Positions 16,806 through 26,667 of a stretch of DNA of 64,000 bases are shown here, in pieces (the stretch's first letter is position 1; every line of letters begins with the position of its first letter). Under the pieces are notes generated by a model. That model was not told the origin of the DNA and did no database searches. It saw nothing but the letters and a program-made list of their open reading frames with translations. Made by a program: the position numbers and the translations under genes. Source of the DNA: Rubrivirga marina (lineage in GTDB: Bacteria; Bacteroidota; Rhodothermia; Rhodothermales; Rubricoccaceae); assembly GCF_002283365.1 (NCBI RefSeq), contig NZ_MQWD01000001.1:1168202-1232201 (forward strand), in the 5' to 3' direction.

Positions 16806-16847
16806 AAAAAGCGAGCGCCGGCCCCCTCCCACAGAGGGCCGGCGCTC
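16806..16847 (-). terminator. Intrinsic terminator of the TonB receptor/T9SS operon
   Basis: Perfect 12-bp stem GAGCGCCGGCCC (16813-16824)/GGGCCGGCGCTC (16836-16847). On the minus strand it is followed by TTTTT (complement of 16806-16810). It lies about 55 bp after the stop of the T9SS protein. Confidence 0.9.
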
Positions 16848-16900
16848 TAGCTCAGTCGCGGCAGATGACGGGCAGCCGCGGCCGAGATTCGAGGCGTGCC

Positions 16901-18643
16901 TTAGCGGGCGACGCTCAGCTGGCGGGCGACGGCGCCCGTCTCGCCCTGGAGGCGGAGGACGTAGACGCCCGTCGAGAGCGTCGCGGTCGGGACCGTGGCC
17001 GCGGCCGCGCCGGCCGCGAACGCGCCCTCGGCGACCGTGGCGACCCGGCGGCCGAGCACGTCGTAGAGCGCGATCTCGACGCGCTGGGCGCGGTCGAGCG
17101 AGAACCGGACCGTCGCGTCGCCGCGCGTCGGGTTCGGCCCGACGGCGAGGGCGAGGCCCGCCTCGGGCGCGTCCTCGTTGGCGACGGCCGGGCCCGAGAG
17201 GATGCCGTTCTGGTAGAGCGCCGTCCAGCCGCCGAGCCACGTCGGCGTCGAGGCGTCGCCGGTCCCGCTCGTCGGCGCGAAGGCGCCGCGGTAGTCGACG
17301 ACCTCGAAGAAGTCGTCGCCGTCGAGGGCGTTGCCCTCGAAGAGGGCGCCGGCAGCGGCCACGCTGCTCCCGAGCGGGCGCGGGTCGAAGCCCATCTCCC
17401 GGTCGACGTTGGCGAGCGACGGGTCGGCGATCGTGTTCGAGCCGGCGAGGGCGGCCTCGATGGCCTGCTGGCGGGCCGGCGAGTTGTCCGAGTCGTCGTT
17501 GACGAGGTCGGCGAACGTGCTCCCGGCGCCGAACCCGAAGAAGATGTTGTTGGCGATGATGAGGTCGTCGGTCCCCTCGGTGTTCGTGCCGAACCGGTTC
17601 TCGGTGTCCTCTCCCGACGAGAGCGCCTCGAGGTCGAGCGCCGAGCCGGGGAAGTCGACGAAGATCGAGTTGTAGATCCGGCCGCCGGTGTTGTCGCGGA
17701 GCTGCAGGGCCGCCGAGTTGAGCTCCTCGCCGAGCTGGGTGTCGTCGGCGTCCTCGCCGGCCCCGATGCACGTGATGTTCGAGTAGACCGGGACCGAGTA
17801 CGGGGTGGCGTCCTCGCCGCCGAGGCTCGAGACGCCGCCGTCGTTCTCGAAGCAGCGCCCGGCGTCGTTGCCCGGGTTGTTGATCGAGAGGCCGAACTGG
17901 AACTTGCCCCGGAAGCCGCGGTCGGTGTCGAACGTGTCGTCGCCGTTGAAGGCGCCGACGAGGTACCGGGCCTGAGCCGTCCCGCCGAAGAACTCGAAGG
18001 CGTCGTCCGAGTTGGCGAAGACCTCGACGTACTCGATGGTCGTGCCCGAGCCGACGGCGCCGAACGTCATCCCGTTGATCTCGGAGTCGGTCTCGAACCC
18101 GAAGCCGGCGTGGCGGACCGAGACGTAGCGGAGCGTGCCCGAGTCGTCCGCGTCGTCACACTGGAACGTCGTGCCGTCGCAGCCGAAGCGCGTGTCGTCG
18201 CTGGCCGGGACGCCCTCGACGTTGTTGATGGCCGGGGTCGAGTTGGTCGTGGCCCGGCCCAGGACGATGAGCCCGCCCCACTCGGCGCGGTCGTCGGGCC
18301 CGAGGTCGGACGGGTCGTCGACGTTGTCGGCCTCGGCCGTGAAGATGATCGGGGCGTCGGCGCGCCCGTTCGCCTCGATGTTGCCGTCGACCATGACGAC
18401 GAGGCCGGAGGCGAGGTCTCCGGTGGCGGCGCTCGGGATCGCCCGGCCCTTGATGATGGTGCCGGCCTCGATGGTCAGCGTCGCGCCGGGGCGGACGTAG
18501 ATGAGGCCGTCGAGGAGGTAGACCTCACTGGCCGACCACTGCGTGTCGGTCGAGATGTCGGACGAGACCGTGACGGTCGGGGCCTGAGCGAACGCGGGCC
18601 CCGCGAGGAGCAGGGCGAGCAGGGCCGTAGCGAAGCGATACAT
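16901..18643 (-). CDS. Secreted right-handed beta-helix-like protein with T9SS type-A sorting domain
   Basis: 580 residues. Signal peptide 1-19 (AFA-Q). The body resembles Bacteroidota exported proteins with IYVRPGATLTIEAGTIIKGR and AEWGGLIVLGRA, suggesting a beta-helix or lectin-like fold. The C-terminal 80 residues (AVGPNPTRGDATVRFSLDRAQRVEIALYDVLGRRVATV ... STGVYVLRLQGETG) are a T9SS type-A sorting domain, so it should be exported across the outer membrane and anchored or released. It lies 40 bp after a TonB receptor and shares its terminator; such pairs are common in the phylum and may capture a substrate for the receptor (inference). Confidence 0.85.
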   Translation of the reverse strand: MYRFATALLALLLAGPAFAQAPTVTVSSDISTDTQWSASEVYLLDGLIYVRPGATLTIEAGTIIKGRAIPSAATGDLASGLVVMVDGNIEANGRADAPIIFTAEADNVDDPSDLGPDDRAEWGGLIVLGRATTNSTPAINNVEGVPASDDTRFGCDGTTFQCDDADDSGTLRYVSVRHAGFGFETDSEINGMTFGAVGSGTTIEYVEVFANSDDAFEFFGGTAQARYLVGAFNGDDTFDTDRGFRGKFQFGLSINNPGNDAGRCFENDGGVSSLGGEDATPYSVPVYSNITCIGAGEDADDTQLGEELNSAALQLRDNTGGRIYNSIFVDFPGSALDLEALSSGEDTENRFGTNTEGTDDLIIANNIFFGFGAGSTFADLVNDDSDNSPARQQAIEAALAGSNTIADPSLANVDREMGFDPRPLGSSVAAAGALFEGNALDGDDFFEVVDYRGAFAPTSGTGDASTPTWLGGWTALYQNGILSGPAVANEDAPEAGLALAVGPNPTRGDATVRFSLDRAQRVEIALYDVLGRRVATVAEGAFAAGAAAATVPTATLSTGVYVLRLQGETGAVARQLSVAR

Positions 18644-18683
18644 GGGGGAGGGGTGGGGGGTGAGAGAGGAGGCGGACGTCGGG

Positions 18684-21600
18684 CTAGTCGCCCGACGCCG
18701 TGCCGGTGCCGATGGGGGAGGCGGACGAACCGGGCGCCGGGATGGACGCCGGCGCGCCGACCCCGAACGAGGGGTTGACCGAGATGCCGAGCGAGAACTG
18801 GGTCCCGCGGGCGTAGCGGAGGAACGGGGCGACCTCGGAGGGCCCGCCGAGGTCGAACCCGCTCACGTCGTAGGCCTCGAGATAGTCCGAGCCGAGGACG
18901 TTCTTGATCGAGCCCTTGAGCGTGAACGCTCCGAAGACCTGCTGCGAGGCGGTGAGGTCGAGCTGGGGCGCCGGCCGCTCGTAGACGTCCGGGAGCGGGT
19001 TGCCGACGCGCGACAGCCGCGGCCCGGCCACGTTGAAGAACACGCCGGCCGAGGTCCCGCGGAGCGGGTCGTCGTAGCTCAGGTTCGCGTTGAGGAGGTA
19101 GGGGCTCTGGCCCTGGAGGTCGCGCGTGTCGGGCGCCGAGGGGTCGAGCTCGCGGCGGGCGGCCAACTCGCGGCCCGTGATCGATATGCTCGACTGGGTC
19201 AGCGAGAGGTTGGCGCCCAGCGAGAGCCGCTCGCCGAGCACGCCGCCGAGGCCGAACGTCCCGAGCCGCTGGCGGGCCTCGAACTCGGCCCCGAAGACGT
19301 CGGCCGCGTCGACGTTGGCGTACGACGTCGCGCCGTTCTCGGGGTCCGTGATGATCCGCTCGATGGGGTTGTCGAGCCGCTTGTAGTAGGCGCTCGCGGC
19401 GAGGATGCCGCCGGGCTGGTTGAACCACTCCCAGCGGAGGTCGAGGTTCGTGATGAGCGTCCGCTCGAGGGCCGGGTTGCCCTGGAGCGCGCCGTCGGAC
19501 GTGAAGTCGTAGGTCGTGACCGGAGCGATCTCGCGGAACGTCGGGCGGGCGAGCGTCCGCGTCGCGGCGGCCCGGAGGTTCATCGCGTCGCTGAGCCCGT
19601 AGACGAGGTTGAGCGACGGGAGCACGTCGTTGTAGCTCCGGTCGGTCCCGAGGAAGGCCGTCCCGTCGACGGTCACGACCGAGTCGGCCGGAGTGTCGGC
19701 GGTGGCGAGGGCCTGGGAGGCCACGAGGAGCCGGGAGCCCTCGTAGCGGGCGCCCGCGATGAGGCGGAGCCGGCCGAGCCCGACCTCGACCATCCCGTAG
19801 CCGGCGGCCACGTCGAACGTCCCGTCGTACTGGTTCTGGTCGCGCGTCGCGTCGATGAGGTAGTGGCCGAACTCGTACTGCGTGACCTCGCCGGCCGAGT
19901 TCGTTCGCGTGCCGATCACGCCGACGTTGTCGGGGCCGAGGTAGGTCGCGAGCGCGTCTCCGTCGGTGCCCCCGAGCGCCACGCCGCGGTCGAGCTCGTA
20001 GAAGAAGAACCGCTCGCCGTAGGCCCGGTCGGTCCGCTCGACGAGCCCGCCGACCTTGAGCTGCGCGCCGTTGCCGAAGGCCCGGAACGGGAGCGAGAGG
20101 TCGAGCGCGCCGCTGCCAAGCGTCTCCTCGAGGTCGCGGAAGTAGCGCTGCGGGCCCGGCGGCGTGCCGACGAGCGCGTACGACGTCGTCTCGTTCCCGT
20201 CCTCGTCGACGCTCACGTTCGAGCGGATGGCCGCTTGACGGAGGTCGGGCTGGTCGAGCTGCGTCCGCGAGAGGTTGGCCCGCCAGTCGACCTCGAGGTT
20301 GCCGAGGGCCGGGAGCGCGTGCTCGCCGCGGAGCTGGGCCGAGCCGAGCGTCCGCTCGGTGTAGCCCGTGACGATGTCGGTGACCGGCGTGCCGGCGGAC
20401 AGGACGTTGTCGACGCCGGCGAGCGTCCGCGCCTGGCTCTCCGTGATGTGGCTGAAGAGCGTGTTGAGCGCGACCTCGTTGTAGCTGCCGAGCTGGACGG
20501 CGAGGTTGGCGATGCCGCCGACCTGGGCCGACTGCGTGGCCCGCTGGTCCGTCCGGAACTGCGTCGTGTCGACGGCGACCTGGCCGGTCGTGGCGTCGCG
20601 GCCCGTGAGGTCGAGGCGCGCGAGCGTCCCGCCGTCGTAGGCGCTGACGCCCTGGTCGGCCGTGAGCCCGACGATGTAGCCGACGGCGTTCCGCCCGACG
20701 GGCACGCGGTCGCCGATCGAGAGCGAGACGCTGCCCGTGAAAGGGACCGTCCCCTGCGTCGGGGCCACCATCGGCGTGAGGGCGTTCGAGAGGTCGTCGA
20801 GGCGCTGCGAGGCCGCGGCGTCCTGCCGGACGAGCGGGCCGGTGCCCGGGCCGCCCGGGCCGTCGAGCCGCGTCGTCGGGCGGATGAACTGGTCCCGCGG
20901 CGTGTCCGCGAGGAGGCCCGGCACGGCGAGGTCGCCGGCGCCGAACCGGAACAGGCTGCTCCCCTGGACCGGGTCGATGACGATCGCGTCGCCCGGGACG
21001 GCCTCGGTCGAGAACCCGGTCGAGACCGAGAACGACGACGTGAACGCGTCCGGGAACGACCGCGTCGTGATGTCGACGAGGCCGCCGGAGAAGCTGCCCG
21101 GCTTGTCCGGCGTGAAGGTCTTCAGCGTGACGATGTTCTCCAGGAAGCCGGCCGGGAACAGGTCGAACTGGACCGCGCGGCGGTCGGGGTCGGCGGTCGG
21201 GAGGACGGCCCCGTTGAGCTGCGTGTTGGCGTAGCGGTCGCCGAGGCCGCGGACGAACACGTACTGCCCGCCCTGGACGCTCGCGCCCGTCACGCGCTCC
21301 ATGGCGTCGCCGGCGTCGGAGGCCCCGCTCTGCGAGATCGTCTCGGCCGAGATGGCGTCGCTCACCTGCGCGGCCCGCGCCCGGACGCGGAGGAGCCCGA
21401 CCTCGCTGTTCGTCGCGATGATCTCCTCGGCCTCGACGACGACCTCCTCGAGCAGGGCGTCGGTCGTCAGCGTGACGTTGATCTGGGTCGGCGCCCCGGC
21501 CTCGATCTGGACGTTGTTGACGACCTGCGTGGCGTAGCCGACGAACGAGTACCGGACGGTGTACGTCCCGACCGGGAGCCGGTCGATCCGGTAGTTCCCG

Positions 21601-21806
21601 TCGACCTCGGTGGCGGCGCCGGTGCCCTGCTCGACGACGAGGACGCTGGCGCCGGGCAGGCCGCCGCCGAAGTCGCCGTCGACGACGGTACCGGAGAGGG
21701 TCCCGGTCTGCGCGAGCGCGAGGCTGGGGAGGAGGAACGCGACGAGAGCAGCGGCCCGTCGGGCGTGCTCCGAGGCCCGCGACGCGCGGGAGGTCCAGAA
21801 CGACAT
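18684..21806 (-). CDS. TonB-dependent receptor with carboxypeptidase-like N-terminal domain
   Basis: 1040 residues. Signal peptide to about residue 32 (LALA-Q). Residues 35-115 are a CarboxypepD_reg-like domain (GTLSGTVVDGDFGGGLPGASV, YRIDRLPVGTYTVRYSFVGY). About 130-250 is the plug (ERVTGASVQGGQYVFVRGLGDRYANTQLNG), then a beta-barrel ending with short Ser/Pro-rich sequence. It imports an unknown ligand through the outer membrane using TonB energy. It forms an operon with the T9SS protein downstream. An array of four 11-bp direct repeats lies 105-141 bp upstream, suggesting control by an OmpR/PhoB-type regulator. Confidence 0.92.
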   Translation of the reverse strand: MSFWTSRASRASEHARRAAALVAFLLPSLALAQTGTLSGTVVDGDFGGGLPGASVLVVEQGTGAATEVDGNYRIDRLPVGTYTVRYSFVGYATQVVNNVQIEAGAPTQINVTLTTDALLEEVVVEAEEIIATNSEVGLLRVRARAAQVSDAISAETISQSGASDAGDAMERVTGASVQGGQYVFVRGLGDRYANTQLNGAVLPTADPDRRAVQFDLFPAGFLENIVTLKTFTPDKPGSFSGGLVDITTRSFPDAFTSSFSVSTGFSTEAVPGDAIVIDPVQGSSLFRFGAGDLAVPGLLADTPRDQFIRPTTRLDGPGGPGTGPLVRQDAAASQRLDDLSNALTPMVAPTQGTVPFTGSVSLSIGDRVPVGRNAVGYIVGLTADQGVSAYDGGTLARLDLTGRDATTGQVAVDTTQFRTDQRATQSAQVGGIANLAVQLGSYNEVALNTLFSHITESQARTLAGVDNVLSAGTPVTDIVTGYTERTLGSAQLRGEHALPALGNLEVDWRANLSRTQLDQPDLRQAAIRSNVSVDEDGNETTSYALVGTPPGPQRYFRDLEETLGSGALDLSLPFRAFGNGAQLKVGGLVERTDRAYGERFFFYELDRGVALGGTDGDALATYLGPDNVGVIGTRTNSAGEVTQYEFGHYLIDATRDQNQYDGTFDVAAGYGMVEVGLGRLRLIAGARYEGSRLLVASQALATADTPADSVVTVDGTAFLGTDRSYNDVLPSLNLVYGLSDAMNLRAAATRTLARPTFREIAPVTTYDFTSDGALQGNPALERTLITNLDLRWEWFNQPGGILAASAYYKRLDNPIERIITDPENGATSYANVDAADVFGAEFEARQRLGTFGLGGVLGERLSLGANLSLTQSSISITGRELAARRELDPSAPDTRDLQGQSPYLLNANLSYDDPLRGTSAGVFFNVAGPRLSRVGNPLPDVYERPAPQLDLTASQQVFGAFTLKGSIKNVLGSDYLEAYDVSGFDLGGPSEVAPFLRYARGTQFSLGISVNPSFGVGAPASIPAPGSSASPIGTGTASGD

Positions 21807-21910
21807 GGGGAGGGGGTGTGGGAGTCTCGGCGCGGCCGAGCGAAAGCAGAGAATGGCGGGGGCGGTGGGGAGCCCCTGAGCCCGTCGACCCCCACACTAG
21901 CGGGCGCTCG

Positions 21911-21947
21911 TTACGTCGCGTTTACCCGCCCGTTATCGCAGCATTAC
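21911..21947. promoter_or_regulatory. Four 11-bp direct repeats (TTAC/TTAC/TTAT/TTAC)
   Basis: TTAC at 21911, TTAC at 21922, TTAT at 21933 and TTAC at 21944 are spaced exactly 11 bp apart in otherwise GC-rich sequence upstream of the TonB receptor. An 11-bp period is the typical layout of binding sites for OmpR/PhoB-family response regulators, including Pho boxes. Confidence 0.5.
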
Positions 21948-22071
21948 GCCCCCCCGAGTTCCATGAAGCGCCGCCGAACTCTCGGGTTCGCACGCCGGTT
22001 CGGACCGCCGCTCCACCCCGCCCACTCCCGAACGGAGGTCGCGCGTGGTCGGCGAGCCGGAGCGGACCCTC

Positions 22072-22092
22072 CCACCTCGGCGCCGAGGCGGG
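22072..22092. repeat. Intergenic CCCGCCTCGG-type palindrome
   Basis: CCACCTCGGCG/CCGAGGCGGG arms with one mismatch. Confidence 0.7.
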
Positions 22093-22410
22093 GAGGGCCG
22101 TCGCGCGCCGTGTCTCTCGCGTCCTGAGCGGAGCCCGGCCGTGGCAGACGGAGGTCTCGTCGACTCCATCCGCTCGACGCGCACCCGGCGGCCCCACCTT
22201 CCGACACGCGATCCTCGGCGCCGCCGTCCCTCCCAGGTCGCTTCGCTCGATGGCAGGGAGTGGCGCGGTGACGAGAGACCAGCCCGCCTCGGTCCGTCCG
22301 CGAACGCGCCGAGGCAGCGGAAGGCGAGGCGCCTCGTCCCAGAGCGTCGGCGGTCCGACGTCCCGCTAGGCCGAACCTTTCGGCGGGCGCCGCCGTCCAG
22401 TAGATCCCTG

Positions 22411-23736
22411 TTGCAACGGACGCCTCTGACCCACTCCTCGCTCCGCACGACGGCGACGCTGTTCGCCCTCTGGCTCCTCGTCTTTACGGCGGCCAGCCAG
22501 ACCATCATCATCACGCCCATCCTTCCGCTCATCGGCGAGGCGCTGGGCGTGGGGACAGGGCCGTTGGGGCTGCTCGTGTCGGTGTACTCGTGGGTCCTGG
22601 CCCTGGCCGCCCTCGTGATGGGGCCGATCTCCGACCGAGTCGGGCGGCGACGCGTCCTCCTGATGGGGTCCGGCGCGCTCGTGGTCGCCCTCGCGCTCCA
22701 CGGGTGGGCCGACACATTCGAGGCCCTCCTCGTCATGCGCGTGCTGGCCGGCGCCGGCGGCGGGATGCTCTCGGGCGCGGCCGTGAGCTACGTCGGCGAC
22801 GCGTTTCCGTACGAGAAGCGGGGGTGGGCCACGGGTTGGGTCATGAGCGGCGTCCCGTTCGGGCTCGTCATCGGGATCCCGCTGGGGCGTGCGCTGGCGG
22901 TCGCGTTCGGATTCCGGATGCCGTTCGTGGCCTTCGCTGGGGTCATGGCCGTCGCGTTCGTCCTCATCCTGACCGTCGTGCCCCAGCCCGACGTCCAGCT
23001 CTCGGAGGAGCGGCCGACGGTCCGCGGCGCGCTCCGCCAGTACGCCGAGCTCCTCCGCGGGACGGGCGGGACGGCCGCCGCCGCGGCGACGTACTTCCTG
23101 ATGTACTTCGGGCTGAGCCTCCTCATCGTCTACCTCCCGCAGTGGCTGACGGCCCGGTTCGCGATGGAGGTCGCGCCGTTCGGCGAGCCGCTCACGGTGT
23201 TCGGCCTCCCGCTCGACTTTATCGCGACGCTGTTCCTCGTGGGCGGCCTCGTGAGCGTCGTCGTCGGGCCGCAGGCCGGGACGCTCTCCGACGCCGTCGG
23301 GCGGAAGCCCCTGATCCTCACGTCCTGCCTCGGGCTGGCCGTCGTCACGGCCGCGGTGCCCTACGTCGTGACCGAGCGGTGGGCGGCGTACCCGATCTAC
23401 GTCGCCATCATGGGCCTCTTCGCGCTGCGGATGGCCCCGCTCCAGGCGCTCCTGACGGCGCTCGTGCCGAGCCGCCAGCGCGGGGCGTTCCTCTCGCTCA
23501 CGATCGCGGTGGGGCAGATCGGGACGGGCGTCGGGGCCGCGGTCGCGGGCGTCCTGTACGCGGAGGTCGGCTACGCGGCGACCACGACGCTCTCGGCCGT
23601 CGTGGTCCTGGCGATGGCCGCGCTCGTGTGGAGGTGGCTCCCGGAGCCGACCGAGCAGGCCGTGGACCCCGAGCCGGAGCCCGTCGCGGAACCCGCCGAG
23701 GCGGGCGTGGTCGCGGGCGAGACGGGGGCGCCGTAG
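22411..23736 (+). CDS. Major facilitator superfamily transporter
   Basis: 441 residues with about 12 hydrophobic segments. MFS motif A is visible as MGPISDRVGRRRVLL after helix 2, with a second copy GTLSDAVGRKPLIL between the halves. The likely start is TTG at 22411 (then QRTPLTHSSLRTTATLFALWL); no in-frame ATG occurs before helix 2, and sequence further upstream is repeat-derived. Drug/H+ antiporter-like (DHA1) organisation; substrate unknown. The C-terminal 35 residues are Glu/Pro-rich and cytoplasmic. Confidence 0.85.
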   Translation: MQRTPLTHSSLRTTATLFALWLLVFTAASQTIIITPILPLIGEALGVGTGPLGLLVSVYSWVLALAALVMGPISDRVGRRRVLLMGSGALVVALALHGWADTFEALLVMRVLAGAGGGMLSGAAVSYVGDAFPYEKRGWATGWVMSGVPFGLVIGIPLGRALAVAFGFRMPFVAFAGVMAVAFVLILTVVPQPDVQLSEERPTVRGALRQYAELLRGTGGTAAAAATYFLMYFGLSLLIVYLPQWLTARFAMEVAPFGEPLTVFGLPLDFIATLFLVGGLVSVVVGPQAGTLSDAVGRKPLILTSCLGLAVVTAAVPYVVTERWAAYPIYVAIMGLFALRMAPLQALLTALVPSRQRGAFLSLTIAVGQIGTGVGAAVAGVLYAEVGYAATTTLSAVVVLAMAALVWRWLPEPTEQAVDPEPEPVAEPAEAGVVAGETGAP

Positions 23737-23747
23737 CCGGGCCTGCG

Positions 23748-24461
23748 CTACTCGCTCGTGTCGCCGGAGTCGAACGTCGCCAGGAGCGCCGGGAGGGTGT
23801 CGGGCGTCGAGAGGACGACGCGGGCGCCGGCGCCCATCAGCGTCCGCCCGTGCTCGAGCACGTCGAGGCCGGGGGGCACCACGCCGACCGCCACGCAGCC
23901 GGCCGCGACCGCCGCGCGCATGTCGTCGACGGTGTCGCCGGCGTAGACGGCCTCCTCCGCCTCGACGCCGAGGTCGGCGAGGGCGAGCTCGAGGCCGTAG
24001 GGGTCCGGCTTTTCGCGGCCGGCCTGCCGGTCCATCCCCACCACGACCGGGATGTGGCCGTGCCACTCGAACCGTCGGAGCGTCCAGAGGGCGTCGGCCT
24101 CGGGGCGGCCGGTCACGAGCGCCAGCTTGTAGCGCTGGACGAGGTCCTCCAACGTCGACGTCTGGATGGCCGGCGGCTCGGTCGCGATGAGCCCGTCGTA
24201 CTTCGTGCCCTGGTAGATCTGGTTGAACCGGTCCTTGATCGCCTCGAACGGCGCGTCGGCCTCGGCGACGCCGGCCTCACGGACGAACGCCTCGCTCAGC
24301 ACCCAGTCGTTGTTGAACCCGCCGGCGTCCTTCTTGGCCTGGATCTGCTCGGGCGTGGGGCCCTCGCCAGCGAAGTGGGCCACGGTCTCGGTGATGGCCC
24401 GCCGGTACGAGCCGCGGACGTCCACGAGGACGCCGTCCATGTCGAGGAGAACTGCTTTCAA
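23748..24461 (-). CDS. HAD superfamily IA hydrolase (TIGR01548-like)
   Basis: 237 residues. HAD motifs: LLDMDGVL (nucleophile Asp7, acid/base Asp9), VTGRPEADA (motif II), REKPDPYGLELAL (Lys of motif III), AGDTVDDMRAA (motif IV). The line SYRRAITETVAHFAGEGPTPEQIQAKKDAGGFNNDW is typical of the TIGR01548 group of phosphoglycolate-phosphatase-like enzymes. A small phosphorylated metabolite is the expected substrate. Convergent with the MFS gene. Confidence 0.88.
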   Translation of the reverse strand: MKAVLLDMDGVLVDVRGSYRRAITETVAHFAGEGPTPEQIQAKKDAGGFNNDWVLSEAFVREAGVAEADAPFEAIKDRFNQIYQGTKYDGLIATEPPAIQTSTLEDLVQRYKLALVTGRPEADALWTLRRFEWHGHIPVVVGMDRQAGREKPDPYGLELALADLGVEAEEAVYAGDTVDDMRAAVAAGCVAVGVVPPGLDVLEHGRTLMGAGARVVLSTPDTLPALLATFDSGDTSE

Positions 24462-24533
24462 GGGGAAGAGGGCGGGGTGCGAGATGGGGGACGCGGGGAG
24501 CTCATGCCTCGATCCCGTAGCCCCCGATCCCTC

Positions 24534-25991
24534 CTAGCTGTTCATCGTCTCGAGGAACGCCTCGTTGCCGTCCGTCCCGCGCATCTTGTCGAGGAGGAAC
24601 GTCATGGCGTCGGTCGGGCCCTGGTCGGCGAGGAGCTGCCGGAGGACCCAGATGCGGGCGAGGCGGTCCTGGGGGAGGAGGATCTCCTCGCGGCGCGTGC
24701 CCGAAGCGACGAGGTCGATGGCCGGGAACGTCCGGCGGTCGGCGAGGTCGCGCGAGAGGACGAGCTCCATGTTGCCGGTCCCCTTGAACTCCTCGAAGAT
24801 GACGTCGTCCATGCGCGAGCCCGTGTCGACGAGGGCCGTCGCGATGACCGTCAGCGAGCCGCCTTCCTCGACGGCCCGGGCCGCGCCGAAGAGCCGCTTC
24901 GGGCCCCGCAGCGCGCTGGCGTCGAGGCCGCCTGACATCGTCCGGTTGCTGGTCTCGACGGCCGCGTTGTGGGCCCGCGCGAGGCGCGTGATCGAGTCGA
25001 GGAGGACCACGACGTCCTGCCCCGCCTCGACGAGCCGCTTGGCCTTCTCGAGCACGAGGTCGGCGATGTGGATCTGGCGCTCGGGCGACTCGTCGAACGT
25101 CGAGGCCACGATCTCGGCCGCCGGCACGGTCCGCTCGAAGTCCGTGACCTCCTCGGGCCGCTCGTCGATGAGGAGCACGATGACCGTCGCGTCCGGCTCG
25201 TTCCGGACGATCCCCCGCGCGATCTTCTGCAGGAGCACCGTCTTGCCCGACTTCGGCGGGGCCACGATGAGCCCGCGCTGGCCCTTCCCGATCGGCGCGA
25301 ACAGGTCGATGATGCGCGTCGAGAGCTCGTCGGGCTCGGTCTCGAGCGTGAGCTGCTCGTCGGGGTAGGCCGGCGTAAGGAAGTCGAAGCTGAGCCGCTC
25401 GTCGAAGGCCTCCGGCGAGCGCCCGTTGATCGAGTGGACGCGGATGAGGGCGAAGAACCGCTCGCCCTCCTTCGGCGGCCGGACCTGTCCGTCGACCGTG
25501 TCGCCGACGCGGAGCGAGAACCGCTTGATCTGGCTCGGGCTGACGTAGATGTCGTCGGGCGAGGGGAGGTAGCTGTACTCGGCCGACCGGAGGAAGCCGT
25601 ACCCGTCGGGGAGGATCTCGAGAATGCCCGTTTTGCGGATGAGGCCCTCCAGCGTCATCGCGTATGGGTCGAACCCGTGCATGTAGTCCGGCCAGCTCGC
25701 CGCGATGGGCTGGCGGACGCGCGGTGCGCGGCGGCGGCGGGCCTCGCGGCGCGGCGTCTCGGCCTCGGACCGTCGCGCGGCGGTCCGGGACCGCATCGCC
25801 GGCCGGTCGCTGACGGTAGTACGCTCCTCGTCGTCGTCGTCGCCGTCGTCGGACTCGACGTCGGCCTGGGCGCCGAGGATCTCGTAGATCAGGTCGCGGC
25901 GGCGGAGGTCGGCGTAGCCCTCGATCCCGAGTCGCCGCGCGATCTCGTAGAGCTCCGAGACCTTCTTCTGCTCGAGGGCTGCGATGTTCAT
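24534..25991 (-). CDS. rho: Transcription termination factor Rho
   Basis: 485 residues. N-terminal Rho_N helices ([20 protein letters not shown]), then an acidic/basic low-complexity insert (about 41-100), as in many Bacteroidota Rho proteins. The RNA-binding cold-shock-like domain follows ([37 protein letters not shown]), then the hexameric RNA helicase core with Walker A PPKSGKT (245-251), [12 protein letters not shown] (Walker B region near 275) and the Q/R-loop segments. The ATG at 25989-25991 fits the family start; an upstream extension in frame lacks support. Confidence 0.96.
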   Translation of the reverse strand: MNIAALEQKKVSELYEIARRLGIEGYADLRRRDLIYEILGAQADVESDDGDDDDEERTTVSDRPAMRSRTAARRSEAETPRREARRRRAPRVRQPIAASWPDYMHGFDPYAMTLEGLIRKTGILEILPDGYGFLRSAEYSYLPSPDDIYVSPSQIKRFSLRVGDTVDGQVRPPKEGERFFALIRVHSINGRSPEAFDERLSFDFLTPAYPDEQLTLETEPDELSTRIIDLFAPIGKGQRGLIVAPPKSGKTVLLQKIARGIVRNEPDATVIVLLIDERPEEVTDFERTVPAAEIVASTFDESPERQIHIADLVLEKAKRLVEAGQDVVVLLDSITRLARAHNAAVETSNRTMSGGLDASALRGPKRLFGAARAVEEGGSLTVIATALVDTGSRMDDVIFEEFKGTGNMELVLSRDLADRRTFPAIDLVASGTRREEILLPQDRLARIWVLRQLLADQGPTDAMTFLLDKMRGTDGNEAFLETMNS

Positions 25992-26157
25992 GGGGGACGG
26001 GGCGCGGCCCGCAAAGCGGGCCGAGAGGAGAGGCGAGAGGGGATCGGCGGAGAGGGGCAGGAGGGCCGATCCATTAAGAAAACGAGACCTGGGCGCCGAT
26101 GGAAGCGAAAATGTCGGCACGGGCTCTAACCCGCCCACTGCGGACGGGTTCGCCCGA

Positions 26158-26598
26158 TCAGCGCTCGACGGCCTCGATCCGCCGCCGGTCGCCGCCGAGG
26201 TGAGCGAGGCGGAGCCAGACGGTCCGCGCCGGGAGCCAGCCGCCCGCCCGCTCAGGCCATTCGACGAGGGCGACGGCGTCGCCGTCGAGCAACTCGCCGA
26301 GGCCGAGCCGGCCCGCCTCGGCCTCGCTCTCGACCCGGTAGAGGTCGAGGTGGAGGAGCGCGCCGTCGCCGTGCTCCTGGACGAGCGCGAACGTCGGCGA
26401 GGTCACGGCGTCGCCGTCGAGGCCGAGCCCGTCGGCGACGCCATGCGCGAGGTGCGTCTTGCCGGCGCCGAGGTCGCCGGAGAGCGCGACGACGTCGCCG
26501 GGCTCGAGGCGCTCCGCCAGCCGGCGGCCGAGCGCGCGGGTAGCCTCGGCCGAGTCGGTCTCGGCGGGGAGGAGGTCGGAAAAGTCGGGCGCGTCCAT
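26158..26598 (-). CDS. tsaE: tRNA threonylcarbamoyladenosine biosynthesis ATPase TsaE
   Basis: 146 residues. Walker [20 protein letters not shown], then [14 protein letters not shown] and [37 protein letters not shown] match TsaE throughout. It drives the TsaBDE complex that makes t6A37 in tRNA. The ATG at 26596-26598 matches family length; the open frame extends upstream without similarity. Divergent from the NIF3-like gene, 69 bp apart. Confidence 0.93.
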   Translation of the reverse strand: MDAPDFSDLLPAETDSAEATRALGRRLAERLEPGDVVALSGDLGAGKTHLAHGVADGLGLDGDAVTSPTFALVQEHGDGALLHLDLYRVESEAEAGRLGLGELLDGDAVALVEWPERAGGWLPARTVWLRLAHLGGDRRRIEAVER

Positions 26599-26667
26599 GC
26601 GACGCCAACGCCGGCTCCGGCGCGTCGTTCTCCCGGATCCCCGCCCGCGCCGGCGCGTCCCGTCGCG

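Larger units (their letters stand above)
16378..16900. other. Repeat-rich intergenic region
   Basis: No gene seen in 520 bp. It contains a weak CCACCTCGG palindrome (16520-16540), a full long hairpin element (16573-16715), a CCTGCCTCGG palindrome (16748-16769) and a strong minus-strand terminator (16806-16847). Confidence 0.7.
21807..22410. other. Intergenic region between divergent TonB receptor and MFS genes
   Basis: 604 bp with no supported gene. It contains the 11-bp repeat array (21911-21947), a palindrome (22072-22092) and a degraded stretch resembling the long hairpin family (from about 22121, CGTCCTGAGCGGAG). Open frames crossing it are by-products of high GC. Confidence 0.6.
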
